In this document: piece after piece, positions 1 through 9,301 of the stretch | Position numbering within the stretch: the stretch's first letter is position 1 | How the letters are laid out: every line of letters begins with the position of its first letter | NCBI GenBank assembly: GCA_934486895.1 | Contig: CAKSQZ010000012.1 | Location: 1 to 50,510 of the forward strand | Source: an uncultured Eubacteriales bacterium | Lineage (GTDB): Bacteria; Bacillota; Clostridia; Oscillospirales; Acutalibacteraceae | Reading direction: 5' to 3' | DNA length: 50,510 bases | Translations under genes and position numbers: made by a program | Notes under the pieces: model-generated | Seen by the model: only the letters and a program-made list of their open reading frames with translations | What the model was told of the DNA's origin: nothing | The model's database searches: none

Positions 1-25
1 ATGTAATCACACTCATATAAGCGAC

Positions 26-60
26 GATCTCCGCCCCAATCGGGACGGAGATCATTTTAT
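26..60. terminator. Hairpin terminator of an upstream gene
   Basis: An 8-bp stem (GATCTCCG/CGGAGATC) encloses an inner CCC/GGG pair and is followed by ATTTTAT. It probably ends a gene lying left of the window. The T tract is short, so the direction is uncertain. Confidence 0.55.
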
Positions 61-156
61 GAATTTAAATCGTTTGAAATCGGCACACAGAAGCGGCGAT
101 ATCCGCACTCGAATTATATCACGGCAAAAGAATAAATCAACAGCTTACATATATAT

Positions 157-177
157 ACAAAAAGCGTGGCTTTTTGT
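157..177. promoter_or_regulatory. 21-bp dyad, candidate operator
   Basis: ACAAAAAGC and GCTTTTTGT form a perfect 9-bp inverted repeat around a GTG spacer. The dyad overlaps where the -35 element of the following promoter would lie, which is a usual repressor position. No regulator can be assigned from sequence. Confidence 0.4.
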
Positions 178-186
178 GTTTTGAAA

Positions 187-195
187 TGGTATAAT
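187..195 (+). promoter_or_regulatory. Extended -10 promoter for the GH94-like gene
   Basis: TGGTATAAT is an extended -10 element (TGn plus TATAAT) about 39 bases before the start codon. No good -35 hexamer is seen, which fits an extended -10 promoter. The dyad just upstream may control it. Confidence 0.6.
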
Positions 196-233
196 GGATT
201 TACTTATCTTATTTGAAAAAGAAGGGATATAAA

Positions 234-3200
234 ATGAAAGATTACCGTTTGGAAAACGACATTTTTGTTATTGACGATTATGACAAAAAAGCGCCGTTTT
301 GCAGTTTTTTACCCGGTATTGCCGGCGAGAAGGGCATTCCGCTGTGGTCGTTTTATGTCAACCGCGGACAATGCATGACCAGCTTCGGCTACAACAACAA
401 AAACAACCCGATAATGCAGTTCTTCCCTGCCAACATTGCTTATGAAAACACGGCTGTTAAGGGGTTTCGGACATTCATCCGCAAGGACGGAAAATTCTTC
501 GAGCCGTTTTTTGCGACCGCCGGTGACGGTGTTCGCCGCAGTATGTATATCAAGCAGAACTCGCTGAGAATTGTTGAAGTTGATAAAAACAATGAGATTG
601 AAACAGAGGTTGAATATTTCATTCTGCCGGAAGAGCCTGTCGGCGCGCTCGTTCGCAAGCTGACTGTCAGAAACCTCGGCGGCAACGCCGAGATCGAGCT
701 GCTTGACGGTATGCCGAAGCTGATCGCCTACGGTATCACAGGCGATGAATTTGCAAAAATGGCTTATCTTTTCCGCTCGTATTTCACCATGCTCAACGAG
801 AAAAACGGAATTCCTGTTTTTCTTAATCAGATCAGCGGCGACGATTCGGACGAGGTCAAGCTGAGAGCGGGCGGCTATTTCTATATGGCGTTTGATAAAT
901 CGGGCATTATTCCGCCGATCTACGATCCTATCGCTATTTTCGGCGAGGAGACCTCGCTTGTTTACCCGCTCAGCTTCCGCGATGGCGGTCTTGAAAAAGT
1001 TGAAGAGTATCCGCAGATCGGAGTCAACAAGCTGCTTTGCGCTTTTGCTCACAAGAAAATTTGTCTTGGCAAGGGAGAACAGCACACGCTGACTTCGCTT
1101 ATCGGCTACACTCCCTCCTGCAATGCCATAAACTCGCTTGCTCCGACTTTCTCGGCAGAAGGTTTTATCGATAAAAAGCTTGAGCGCGCCAACGAGATAA
1201 CAGATACGCTGACCTCAGATATTCAGTCGAAAACAGGCAGCCCTGTTATGGATATGTATGCAAGACAGTGCTATCTTGATAATTTCCTTCGCGGCGGATA
1301 TCCGATTGTTTTCGGCGACAAGGTCATACATATCTATTCGAGAAAGCACGGCGATCCCGAACGCGATTACAACTATTTCTCCATTGCAGGAGAATACTAT
1401 TCGCAGGGCGACGGCAATTTCAGAGATGTTTGCCAGAACCGCAGAAGCAATGTTGTTTTCTGCCCTGAATGCGGCGATTTCGATATTTGGACATTCACCT
1501 GCCTTATGCAGTTCGACGGGTATAATCCGCTGTTTGTTAAGGGCGTGACTTTCACCGTCAAAGCCGACAAAAAAGCGGAAACCGAAAAGCTTATTCGCGG
1601 CAGCGTCAAGGGCGACAGCGCAAAAGCGCTCGAGATAATCTCCGGCAGGTTTACAGCCGGCGAGCTGATAAACGGTGTGTTCAATTCAGGTGCTGAGCTT
1701 AACTGCTCGGACAAGGAGCTGCTCGAAAGCTTGCTTTCGATGTGCGATCAGCATATTGAAGCGAGTACCGATAAATACGGTTACTGGAGCGATCACTGGG
1801 ATTACATTATGGATCTTGTGGACTCTTATCTCAAGGTTTATCCCGATAAGCTATATGATCTGATGTTCTCCCGCCGCGACTACACCTACTTTGACAGCGA
1901 TGTTTTTGTCCGCCCGAGAAGCGAAAAATATTATTTCGACGGCTATAAAGTCCGTCAGCTCAGAACATACCGTGTTATGACTGAAAAATACGACAAAGGA
2001 TACATCAAAAACGGCACTAACTGGCTGAAAGACGCAGACGGAAATGTTTATAAGACCGACCTTTTCGAGAAGCTTTTCTCGCTTTGCGTTAACAAATTCG
2101 CACTGCTCGATCAGGGCGGTATGGGTATTGAAATGGAGGTCGGAAAGGCGGGTTGGTGCGATTCGTGCAACGGTTTGCCGAGTGTTTTCGGAAGCGGCAT
2201 GAGCGAGACATTCGAGCTTAAAAGAATGCTCCGCTTTATGATAGATGTCTGCGAGCAATTCAAGGGCACTGCGCTGAAAATTCCGAAAGAGCTTTATGAT
2301 TTCTCGCTCACGCTCAAAGCGAATACCGAGGACAAGTCGCTGTCGCAATTTGATTACTGGGATCGGCAGGCGAGCGCAAGAGAGCTTTTCAGAGATAAGA
2401 CAAAGTATGATCTGTGCGGAGAGACGGCAGATATTTCGACAGACGAGATCGGAAAAATGCTTTGCGAATATCTTGATAGAGTTGATCTCGGAATCAAGAA
2501 AGCGCTGGAGATCGGAAACGGACTTTGCCCGACATACTTCCGCTACAAGGCTACCGACTACGACATACTCTCAAAGCCCGACTACGCGGATTATCCGCTT
2601 GCAGCCGTTCACAAATTTGAGACGGATATGGTGCCGTTCTTCCTTGAAGCGCCTGCGAAACATCTTACAAACACTGCTTCAAAGGAAGAAGCGCTTGATA
2701 TTTTCAAGCGTGTTAAGGCAAGCGGCATCTATGATGAAAAACTGAAAATGTATAAAACGAGCGAGCCGCTGACGAATGAAACGGTTGAGATAGGCAGACT
2801 GAAGGCGTTTACTCCCGGCTGGCAGGAGCATGAATCGGTGTTTTTGCACATGGAATACAAATATCTGCTCGCTCTTCTTGAATCGGGACTTTACGATGAA
2901 TTTTACGGCGAGCTGAAAAACGCTTATATTCCGTTCCTCGATCCAAAGGTCTACGGCAGATCGATACTTGAAAACAGCTCGTTTATCGCATCGAGCGCAA
3001 ATCCCGATCCGACACTGCACGGCAGAGGATTTATGTGCCGTCTTTCCGGATCGACAGCAGAGGTCGTTTCGATCTGGATCAATATGTTCCTCGGAGAGCA
3101 CCCGTTTGTTTATGAAAACGGCAGGCTTTGCATGAGGCTGAAGCCTATACTTCCCGGCTGGATCTTCGATGAAAACGGCGAGGTTGAGTTCAAACTGCTT

Positions 3201-3371
3201 TCAAAGAGCGTTGTTACTGTTCACAATTCCAAAAAAGCGGACAGTTGGCGCAGTGAGATCGATCATGTCACGGTTGACGGAGCGCGCTTTGACGGCGACA
3301 CGGTTGACGGTGAAACTGCAATCAGCATCAGAAACGGCAAGCCCTCGAAGATCGATATTTACTATAAATAA
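234..3371 (+). CDS. GH94-like glycoside phosphorylase (cellobiose phosphorylase family)
   Basis: Probably a cytoplasmic inverting enzyme that splits a beta-glucoside with phosphate to give a sugar 1-phosphate. The N-terminal part looks like the beta-sandwich of GH94/COG3459 proteins and the rest like an (alpha/alpha)6 barrel. Near residue 642, GWCDSCNG followed by GSGMSETFEL aligns with the GH94 segment GDWNDGMN..GxGESVW, so the Asp there is the likely general acid. Near residue 928, HGRGF..LSGSTAEV..LGEHP..ILPGW matches the conserved GH94 C-terminal block. At 1045 residues it is longer than typical GH94 enzymes (about 800). I chose the ATG preceded by GAAGGGATAT over an in-frame TTG seven codons earlier. 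It converges on the GH2 operon. The exact disaccharide cannot be read from sequence. Confidence 0.75.
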   Translation: MKDYRLENDIFVIDDYDKKAPFCSFLPGIAGEKGIPLWSFYVNRGQCMTSFGYNNKNNPIMQFFPANIAYENTAVKGFRTFIRKDGKFFEPFFATAGDGVRRSMYIKQNSLRIVEVDKNNEIETEVEYFILPEEPVGALVRKLTVRNLGGNAEIELLDGMPKLIAYGITGDEFAKMAYLFRSYFTMLNEKNGIPVFLNQISGDDSDEVKLRAGGYFYMAFDKSGIIPPIYDPIAIFGEETSLVYPLSFRDGGLEKVEEYPQIGVNKLLCAFAHKKICLGKGEQHTLTSLIGYTPSCNAINSLAPTFSAEGFIDKKLERANEITDTLTSDIQSKTGSPVMDMYARQCYLDNFLRGGYPIVFGDKVIHIYSRKHGDPERDYNYFSIAGEYYSQGDGNFRDVCQNRRSNVVFCPECGDFDIWTFTCLMQFDGYNPLFVKGVTFTVKADKKAETEKLIRGSVKGDSAKALEIISGRFTAGELINGVFNSGAELNCSDKELLESLLSMCDQHIEASTDKYGYWSDHWDYIMDLVDSYLKVYPDKLYDLMFSRRDYTYFDSDVFVRPRSEKYYFDGYKVRQLRTYRVMTEKYDKGYIKNGTNWLKDADGNVYKTDLFEKLFSLCVNKFALLDQGGMGIEMEVGKAGWCDSCNGLPSVFGSGMSETFELKRMLRFMIDVCEQFKGTALKIPKELYDFSLTLKANTEDKSLSQFDYWDRQASARELFRDKTKYDLCGETADISTDEIGKMLCEYLDRVDLGIKKALEIGNGLCPTYFRYKATDYDILSKPDYADYPLAAVHKFETDMVPFFLEAPAKHLTNTASKEEALDIFKRVKASGIYDEKLKMYKTSEPLTNETVEIGRLKAFTPGWQEHESVFLHMEYKYLLALLESGLYDEFYGELKNAYIPFLDPKVYGRSILENSSFIASSANPDPTLHGRGFMCRLSGSTAEVVSIWINMFLGEHPFVYENGRLCMRLKPILPGWIFDENGEVEFKLLSKSVVTVHNSKKADSWRSEIDHVTVDGARFDGDTVDGETAISIRNGKPSKIDIYYK

Positions 3372-3390
3372 AATCAAGACAGCTAAACGG

Positions 3391-3420
3391 AAAAGAGCGT
3401 ACCTTTCGGTACGCTCTTTT
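3391..3420. terminator. Bidirectional terminator between convergent genes
   Basis: AAAAGAGCGTACC, a TTTC loop and GGTACGCTCTTTT form a 13-bp stem with A and T tracts on either side. It can end both the GH94-like gene and the opposing sugar operon. Confidence 0.85.
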
Positions 3421-3453
3421 CCTAATGGAGAGATCATATATATGAGGTATCAG

Positions 3454-5640
3454 CTATTTTTGAACTGTGACGCCGTAGAACAGCAGGTCAAACCCATTAC
3501 CTGCTCCGGATATACTGAGCGATACCGCCTTTTTATCGGCAGGAACATCGATCTTCAGCATATTCGCTACATAACGTTCACGGTCGGGCTGATTTATAAA
3601 GTCAATAACGCGCTGAGCCTTTGAAGCTCTCGGATTAATCCTTGACGGACCGAACCAAGCGCACGCTGTTGACACCTCATATCCGTTTCTGAGCGGAATG
3701 TCTGCCGATGTGCCGTCGTTATAACCGACGGTACAAACAGCCGCTTTTTCACCGAGCTCACCCTCTATCGGGAAGCCCTTCGGCATGCCTGTGCAGCCGA
3801 TAAGATAAATCGCTTTTGCTTCGGGCAGATCGAGCTTTATACTGCACTGATCTGTCATAACAAGCGGTTTTTTAATAAGATCTGCGGGAAGTGTTCCGAT
3901 ACTGTATACATCATCTGGCAAGATCGGGCCGATGTCCAGAACACGCTGTTTACGCTCGACAAAGATAAATCTCTTTATCGGAACGAGAGCGTCCTCTGTC
4001 ATCTTCTCATACGCCTTTATCTGATCCTTTGTATCGGTGAGACCGCAAAGGGAAACTGTTTCATAATCGCCCGACGGCGCATAGTATTCATGCACCTGCA
4101 TGGAGCGCTCGGGTTCGGGCTTTACATTGAGCTTTGCATAATGCTCCTTGAAAACCTTAAGGCAGGAAAGCGGACGGCGGAATCTATCCACCAAACCTTC
4201 ATGCAGAACACCGTCCTTACAAGCGGGCATATAGCGGTTGAATTCAAAGACCTCCGCCCAGCACCATGCCGCGGCGCCTGCGATAACGGGTTTATCCTCG
4301 TCATTCTGCCAAAGCTTGACCATTTCATCGACAAACTCGCCGAACAAATGCGGATTTTCATAGACATGATAGCCGCCCCACTCTGTGAGCATGAGAAGTT
4401 TATCATTCAGCTCGACTGCGCTTTCGATCATTCGCTCGGGAGTCGGGCTGTACGGATGCATTGTATAGAAATCAAGCTCACACTCGGCAAAGTGCTTCTT
4501 GGTCATCGGGATATCCATGCAGTTTGCGCCGGAGACCATTCTTGTGGGATCGTTCTCGCGGCAGACTTTTGCAGCCGCTCTGAGATATTCCGGTGTGAAG
4601 ATACACTCATTGAAGCTGAGCCAGAAAGCAACGCTGACATGGCTGCGGTCGCGGATGACCGTTCTTCTGAGCACTTCAAGGCTGCCGTTGAATATCTCTT
4701 CGTTTTTGACATTCGACCACCAAAGGCCCGGTTCTTCGGATACCATAAGTCCGATCTCGTCGGCAATATCAAGCACCTTTTTATGATGCGGATAATGAAC
4801 AAGGCGCACAAAGTTTGAGCCGTTGTCCTTTATCATCTGCATATCGGCTCGCATTTGCTCCTCACTCATCATATGCCCCTGATCGCCGAAAAGATCGTGG
4901 CGGCAGACACCTACCAAAAAGAGCGGTTCGCCGTTGAGATAGAAACGCTTGCCCTTTGCTTTGAGTTCCTTAAATCCGACTTTGCGGATATCTGTATCCG
5001 TCACCTCACCGTTTTTATAAACAGAAACCGCGAGAGTGTACAAATGCGGCGTGTCGGGAGTCCAAAGAAGCGGAGATCTTACTTCAAAATGAACATCGGT
5101 TCCCTCGCCTGCGGCTGTTTCGTTTCCGAAAGGATCGGTGAGAGTGAAAGATACTTTATCATATTCGCCCTCAACAGTTGTTTTAACAGCAGCGAAAGCC
5201 TTTTTATAATCATCGCTGAAGGAAGCTGAGAAAACAGTATCCGAGATGAACGACGACGGATAATACTCGACATAGACATCTCTGATAATACCGCTGTAAT
5301 TCTCCCAGCCCTCAGACGGGCCGAAAGCGGGTGTGATATCGATTATCTGAACACAAAGCTCATTATCTTTATCACGGATAATATCGGTTATTTCAAAGCG
5401 ATATTCGCAGTAAGGGAGCATTTTGCCGAGAGTTTTGCCGTTTAAGGTGACTGTTGCGGCATAGGTGATACCGTCGAGCACAAGAAACGCCCTCGAATCG
5501 GGAAGCTCGTTATCGAAAAATCTGCGGCAATACGAAACACCGACAGCATAATCCGAATAAGGAACGCGTTTTTTAGTATATTCCCCGTCGGCTATCTTAT
5601 AGTCCCAAAAGCCGTTTAAAAGCTGAGTTTTTCTGCTCAT
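3454..5640 (-). CDS. Glycoside hydrolase family 2 (beta-galactosidase/beta-glucuronidase type)
   Basis: A retaining exo-glycosidase of the GH2 clan. The N-terminal sugar-binding sandwich (about residues 5-125) is followed by an immunoglobulin-like domain and a TIM barrel from about residue 230. The acid/base Glu is E345 in LSFNECIF and the nucleophile is E420 in LTEWGGYHVY; both are intact. No signal peptide is seen, so it should be cytoplasmic and act on imported glycosides. It is the last gene of the operon, and its ATG overlaps the stop of the preceding dehydrogenase by 4 bases. Specificity (galactoside, glucuronide or other) cannot be settled. The uronate/polyol-type neighbours make an acidic or modified sugar possible, but that is inference. 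Confidence 0.88.
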   Translation of the reverse strand: MSRKTQLLNGFWDYKIADGEYTKKRVPYSDYAVGVSYCRRFFDNELPDSRAFLVLDGITYAATVTLNGKTLGKMLPYCEYRFEITDIIRDKDNELCVQIIDITPAFGPSEGWENYSGIIRDVYVEYYPSSFISDTVFSASFSDDYKKAFAAVKTTVEGEYDKVSFTLTDPFGNETAAGEGTDVHFEVRSPLLWTPDTPHLYTLAVSVYKNGEVTDTDIRKVGFKELKAKGKRFYLNGEPLFLVGVCRHDLFGDQGHMMSEEQMRADMQMIKDNGSNFVRLVHYPHHKKVLDIADEIGLMVSEEPGLWWSNVKNEEIFNGSLEVLRRTVIRDRSHVSVAFWLSFNECIFTPEYLRAAAKVCRENDPTRMVSGANCMDIPMTKKHFAECELDFYTMHPYSPTPERMIESAVELNDKLLMLTEWGGYHVYENPHLFGEFVDEMVKLWQNDEDKPVIAGAAAWCWAEVFEFNRYMPACKDGVLHEGLVDRFRRPLSCLKVFKEHYAKLNVKPEPERSMQVHEYYAPSGDYETVSLCGLTDTKDQIKAYEKMTEDALVPIKRFIFVERKQRVLDIGPILPDDVYSIGTLPADLIKKPLVMTDQCSIKLDLPEAKAIYLIGCTGMPKGFPIEGELGEKAAVCTVGYNDGTSADIPLRNGYEVSTACAWFGPSRINPRASKAQRVIDFINQPDRERYVANMLKIDVPADKKAVSLSISGAGNGFDLLFYGVTVQK

Positions 5641-6734
5641 ATAAGATTTCCCTTTCCGCTCTTCATATACTCCGCAAGCTCATCTCTTTTCTTTAAGATC
5701 ATCTTTCCGAGCTTTGTATCCGGAGAAAGTCCGCAAACATCGTTTATGAGCTGCTGTGTCGATTTGGAAGCGACCATCTCATTCCACTGAGTTTCGCTCT
5801 CATTTGTGAAAAGCAGAGCAGCCGCCGCTGTTGCAACAAGCACCGAAATATCTTCGCCGTATTTATCGAGCAGGCACATCGGACCGATAACACGCTCCGC
5901 CCATTTGAGCTTGCGCTGAGGCTCTCTGCCGTTTCTGGCAACAGTGTCTTTAATAGTGCGGTCGCAGAACTTCTTTTTTGAAAGCTCAGCAAATTCCGCC
6001 TGATCTTTCTCGTCATATCCGAACTCTTTGCAAAGCACACGGTTTGTCGCGGCATAGTTGCGATCGAGCGCCGAAAGGATCTCGGGATCATTGGCGGCGT
6101 CACCATAGTCCGAGAAGCCCTTTACAAAGCCGAGATACGCTATAACGCAGGAAGCGGCATTATATGTGTAGAGCTTGCGGGTGAGGAAGTTGCCGAAGCC
6201 GTCGATCGGGCGGATACCGGGCATACCCGGATCATAGCCGCAAAGCGGCTTGGCATCGCACTGGAGATAAGGATAATTCTCGCTTGCGATATCGAGTCCG
6301 CCGTCCTCAATAGTTGTGCAGAACACTGTCGATTCTGCCGCGCAGACATTATCAAGTCCGAGGTTATCGAGCAGAGTCGCCGCAGGGTGCGAAGCGTTCT
6401 CCGCGGTGATGATATATCTGCGCTTACCGTCGTTTATGAGGTCTTTAAGCGATTTGCCGACATCGGGCAGGTTTGTGCCGCCGACTGATACGATGATCAG
6501 CTCGACATCGGAAAGATCGGCATTATCGTATGTCACGGCAGTGTAGCCGTCGATCACCATCGGCTCTCTGCAATTACCGAAAAAGCTGATCTTAAACGAG
6601 CCCGCTTTATTAAGACGGTCGACAAGATCTTTATCCTTTTCGATAAACACGATCTCTCTTTCGGATTCGCGGATAAGACGGGCAATATAGCCTCTGCCTG
6701 TTTTACCTGCGCCTATTATAGCAATTTTACTCAT
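5637..6734 (-). CDS. Mannitol-dehydrogenase-family protein, paralogue 2
   Basis: A polyol-specific long-chain dehydrogenase, similar in layout to mannitol-1-phosphate 5-dehydrogenase. The N-terminal Rossmann motif is IIGAGKTGRG (residues 6-15) and the C-terminal domain is all-helical. The family signature K-x4-N-x2-H reads K187-LYTY-N192-AA-S195, so the usual His is Ser. The expected reaction is NAD(P)-linked interconversion of a sugar alcohol, or its phosphate, with a ketose; the His change makes the substrate uncertain. Its start overlaps the end of paralogue 1 by 8 bases, so the two are probably translationally coupled. At 365 residues the length is normal for the mannitol-1-phosphate type. 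The function could be diverged or heteromeric with its neighbour. Confidence 0.78.
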   Translation of the reverse strand: MSKIAIIGAGKTGRGYIARLIRESEREIVFIEKDKDLVDRLNKAGSFKISFFGNCREPMVIDGYTAVTYDNADLSDVELIIVSVGGTNLPDVGKSLKDLINDGKRRYIITAENASHPAATLLDNLGLDNVCAAESTVFCTTIEDGGLDIASENYPYLQCDAKPLCGYDPGMPGIRPIDGFGNFLTRKLYTYNAASCVIAYLGFVKGFSDYGDAANDPEILSALDRNYAATNRVLCKEFGYDEKDQAEFAELSKKKFCDRTIKDTVARNGREPQRKLKWAERVIGPMCLLDKYGEDISVLVATAAAALLFTNESETQWNEMVASKSTQQLINDVCGLSPDTKLGKMILKKRDELAEYMKSGKGNLI

Positions 6735-7899
6735 TGATCCAGCCCCACTCTTTAAGCAATTTGATCTTATCTTTGATCATCATACCGAGTTCTCCGTTTG
6801 CATCTATCTTGCAAACCTTTGTGAGAACAGCGTCTATTCCCTCGTTTTCACGAATGTTCTTGAGCTGAACCGCAAATTCATCGCTGTCATTATTATAATA
6901 TATTGCGGCAGCAATTGCAATACAAAGATTTTCAGGTTTGATACCGTATTCAAGAACAAGTCTTGCGGAACCGACAAGGCGGTCGTCGGGTCCGAGTTTG
7001 CGCATTGGATCGCGCGCGTTTCTCTCGATGAAGTCGACGATCGTTCTGTCCTGAAGCTTTGCTTTTGATGTGAGCGTGAATGCGAGCTGTTCATCAAGCG
7101 GGAAATGATGCTTTTTGGAAAGAGCGGTCGCTGTCTCGTGATAAACGCCATCGAGTATTTTCAGGATACGCTCATCGTGAGCCGCGTCTGCGATCTTCTC
7201 ATAGCCGAGCAGAGCGCCGATATATGAAACGCTGCCGTTTGCGGCGTTGTATGTATAGAACTTGCGCTCGAGGAAGCCTGTGAACGACTCGACAAGCTCG
7301 AGTCCCTGAATATCGGGGAGCTTGCCGACGATACGCGACGCATCGACAGGCAGTTTCCAGAAGTTCTGGACATTGACAACCAGCGGATCTTTTTTGAGTG
7401 CTTCCTCGTCTGCTTCGATAGCGGAGCGCATGATGACCGCTTCCGTTACGCCGACATTCTTATCAAAGAATGCTTTTTCTTCATCGTTCAAAAGCTCTGT
7501 GATACCGTTTTTCAGAATGGTTGCGGGCAGCTTCCAGTTTTCGCAGGTCACGATATTAAGTGTGCCGCCCTTTTTAGCCTTTGCTTTAACGCCGAGAGCA
7601 AGCATTGGAACGATATCGTTTAAGTTTTTGCCGCCGACTGCTGTGAAAACAGCGTCTGCTTCGGAGATAACACGCTCGATATCTTCGCTGTCGGTGAAGC
7701 TGTAAGCGCTGACTCCCTTGACTGTGCAGCACTTATCGGGCGCACCGAGGATATTTACATAGTACTGTTTGTTTTGATTTATCAGATCGACAAGAGCATC
7801 TGCCTTCTCGACAAATGTGAACGGGATACCGCTGAGATACAGCAGATGACCGATAAATCCGCGAGCAATTTTGCCCGCACCGAAAATAACGCAACTCAT
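6727..7899 (-). CDS. Mannitol-dehydrogenase-family protein, paralogue 1
   Basis: Predicted NAD(P)-dependent polyol (phosphate) dehydrogenase of about 390 residues. IFGAGKIARG at the N terminus is the nucleotide-binding loop, and TCENWKLPATILKN matches the conserved CEN segment of the family. The catalytic signature reads K213-FYTY-N218-AA-N221, with Asn where the family normally has His. The chosen ATG (MSCVIFGAGK) lies 4 bases after the kinase stop codon and is served by AAAGGA within the end of the kinase gene. An in-frame start 16 codons earlier would lie inside the kinase and is less likely. The tandem paralogue downstream suggests duplication within the operon, with each copy keeping the fold but losing the His. 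Confidence 0.8.
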   Translation of the reverse strand: MSCVIFGAGKIARGFIGHLLYLSGIPFTFVEKADALVDLINQNKQYYVNILGAPDKCCTVKGVSAYSFTDSEDIERVISEADAVFTAVGGKNLNDIVPMLALGVKAKAKKGGTLNIVTCENWKLPATILKNGITELLNDEEKAFFDKNVGVTEAVIMRSAIEADEEALKKDPLVVNVQNFWKLPVDASRIVGKLPDIQGLELVESFTGFLERKFYTYNAANGSVSYIGALLGYEKIADAAHDERILKILDGVYHETATALSKKHHFPLDEQLAFTLTSKAKLQDRTIVDFIERNARDPMRKLGPDDRLVGSARLVLEYGIKPENLCIAIAAAIYYNNDSDEFAVQLKNIRENEGIDAVLTKVCKIDANGELGMMIKDKIKLLKEWGWINE

Positions 7900-7903
7900 A
7901 TAC

Positions 7904-9301
7904 TCATTTCCTTTCAAAATTGTTTCTGATTTCTTCCGCTTTATCAAACTGTTTTTTCAGTGTAGGATAAAGCGATCTGTATATTTCAAAGCGCTGATAC
8001 ATCAGCGATTGAAATCTTTTTTCCGGCATGATTGCTTCTTTATATCGGCAGTCAGCCGCCGCTTCACCGAGCGAGAGATAGTCGCCGCAGCCGACCGCAG
8101 CCAACATTGCCGCGCCGTAGGCGGAAGCGTCTTTCTGAACACACGGATAAACGGGTTTATCAAAAAGCGTTGCTTTTAATATATTGAGCGCTTCGCTTTT
8201 TGAAGCGCCGCCTGTTACCGCGATACGGTCTGCCTGAGGTCTGCCGAGTGTTTCATAGATGTGCCAAAGGCTGAACACAACGCCCTCCGCAATGCTGACG
8301 CAAAGCGAGGTCTTATCGCAGTCCGCTCCCATTCCGAAGAACACACCTCTTGCGTTCTGATCGAATATCGGAGCGCGTTCGCCGTTCAGATACGGCAGGA
8401 AAATCGGCAGCGACGGCGAATACTTTTCATAAAGCTGATCCTTTGTTAAGCTATCGAGCGAGAGCGCAAGATCGAGCGATCTTCCGCTTGACGCCGTGAC
8501 GCCGTAGACCGCGTATCCCGAAAAATACGGACCGCTGACGAGCGGTGTGCTTTCATCGGGCGGCACATCAGATACAACGCCCAAATGCTCGCTTGTGCCT
8601 GTTATATCGAACAGCGAGCCGCTCGACACTATGCCCATTGAACATATTGCAGCGAAAAAGTCATTGCAGCCCGTGTAGACGGGTGTGCCTGCCGGCAGTC
8701 CGCACAGCTTTGAAAGCTGCTCTGTTGTTCTGCCTGCGATCTCGGTCGGGTCGGATATTTCGGGAAACACCGAACTGTCAAGCCCGAGCTCCGATAATAG
8801 CTTTTCGCTGTATTTCCCTGTTTCGAGGTTGCACAGTCCGCGCCATGAATACTTATCAGTCCGAGCGGTGCCGCAAAGGCGTTTTATCAGCATATCCTTC
8901 GGCTGCATAACGCTCTTTTGAATACCGAACTTACCGATTATGTATCTGAGTCTCGGCAGAGGATACGAAAGTATTTTCGGGTGCGGCATGGAGATCTCGG
9001 CAATATATTCCGCCTGAGTGTGCCGACCGAGCGTTTCTTCGAGCTCATTCTGCCCGACAGGATCATTCCAGCTCACAACATACTTATCATCGACTATATA
9101 TGTTCCGACCTGAGATGACAGCCCTATCGCGCGGACTCCCGCGGGAGACAGTCTTTTCATTGCCTTGCAGACTGCATCAAACCAACCGTCGGGTGATATT
9201 TCCGTGTATTTTTCGCTGACGCTCTGAATCTCGTTTTCACAAAACCAGAGCAGCTTCACCGACGATGTGCCGAGGTCGATACTCAGTATGCCGGGCTTCA
9301 A
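7904..9301 (-). CDS. FGGY-family carbohydrate kinase (xylulokinase-like)
   Basis: ATP-dependent phosphorylation of a ketose or sugar alcohol in the cytoplasm. The N-terminal ATP-binding motif is SIDLGTSSVKL, the middle of the protein has GCNDFFAAICSMG and DITGTSEHLG, and the C-terminal half has the FGGY signature region with VTGGASKSEALNILKA. At 465 residues the length is slightly short but complete. Its ATG overlaps the stop of the upstream alcohol dehydrogenase by 4 bases (ATGA), the mark of a coupled operon. With the two dehydrogenases it forms an oxidise/phosphorylate cassette for a sugar or polyol. FGGY members cannot be told apart (xylulo-, glycero-, ribulo-kinase) from motifs alone; xylulokinase-like is the closest impression. 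Confidence 0.82.
   Translation of the reverse strand: MKPGILSIDLGTSSVKLLWFCENEIQSVSEKYTEISPDGWFDAVCKAMKRLSPAGVRAIGLSSQVGTYIVDDKYVVSWNDPVGQNELEETLGRHTQAEYIAEISMPHPKILSYPLPRLRYIIGKFGIQKSVMQPKDMLIKRLCGTARTDKYSWRGLCNLETGKYSEKLLSELGLDSSVFPEISDPTEIAGRTTEQLSKLCGLPAGTPVYTGCNDFFAAICSMGIVSSGSLFDITGTSEHLGVVSDVPPDESTPLVSGPYFSGYAVYGVTASSGRSLDLALSLDSLTKDQLYEKYSPSLPIFLPYLNGERAPIFDQNARGVFFGMGADCDKTSLCVSIAEGVVFSLWHIYETLGRPQADRIAVTGGASKSEALNILKATLFDKPVYPCVQKDASAYGAAMLAAVGCGDYLSLGEAAADCRYKEAIMPEKRFQSLMYQRFEIYRSLYPTLKKQFDKAEEIRNNFERK

Noticed and set aside
4090..4818. Long plus-strand open frame opposite the GH2 gene
   Set aside because: It is antisense to a gene with complete catalytic motifs, has no ribosome site and encodes no recognisable protein.
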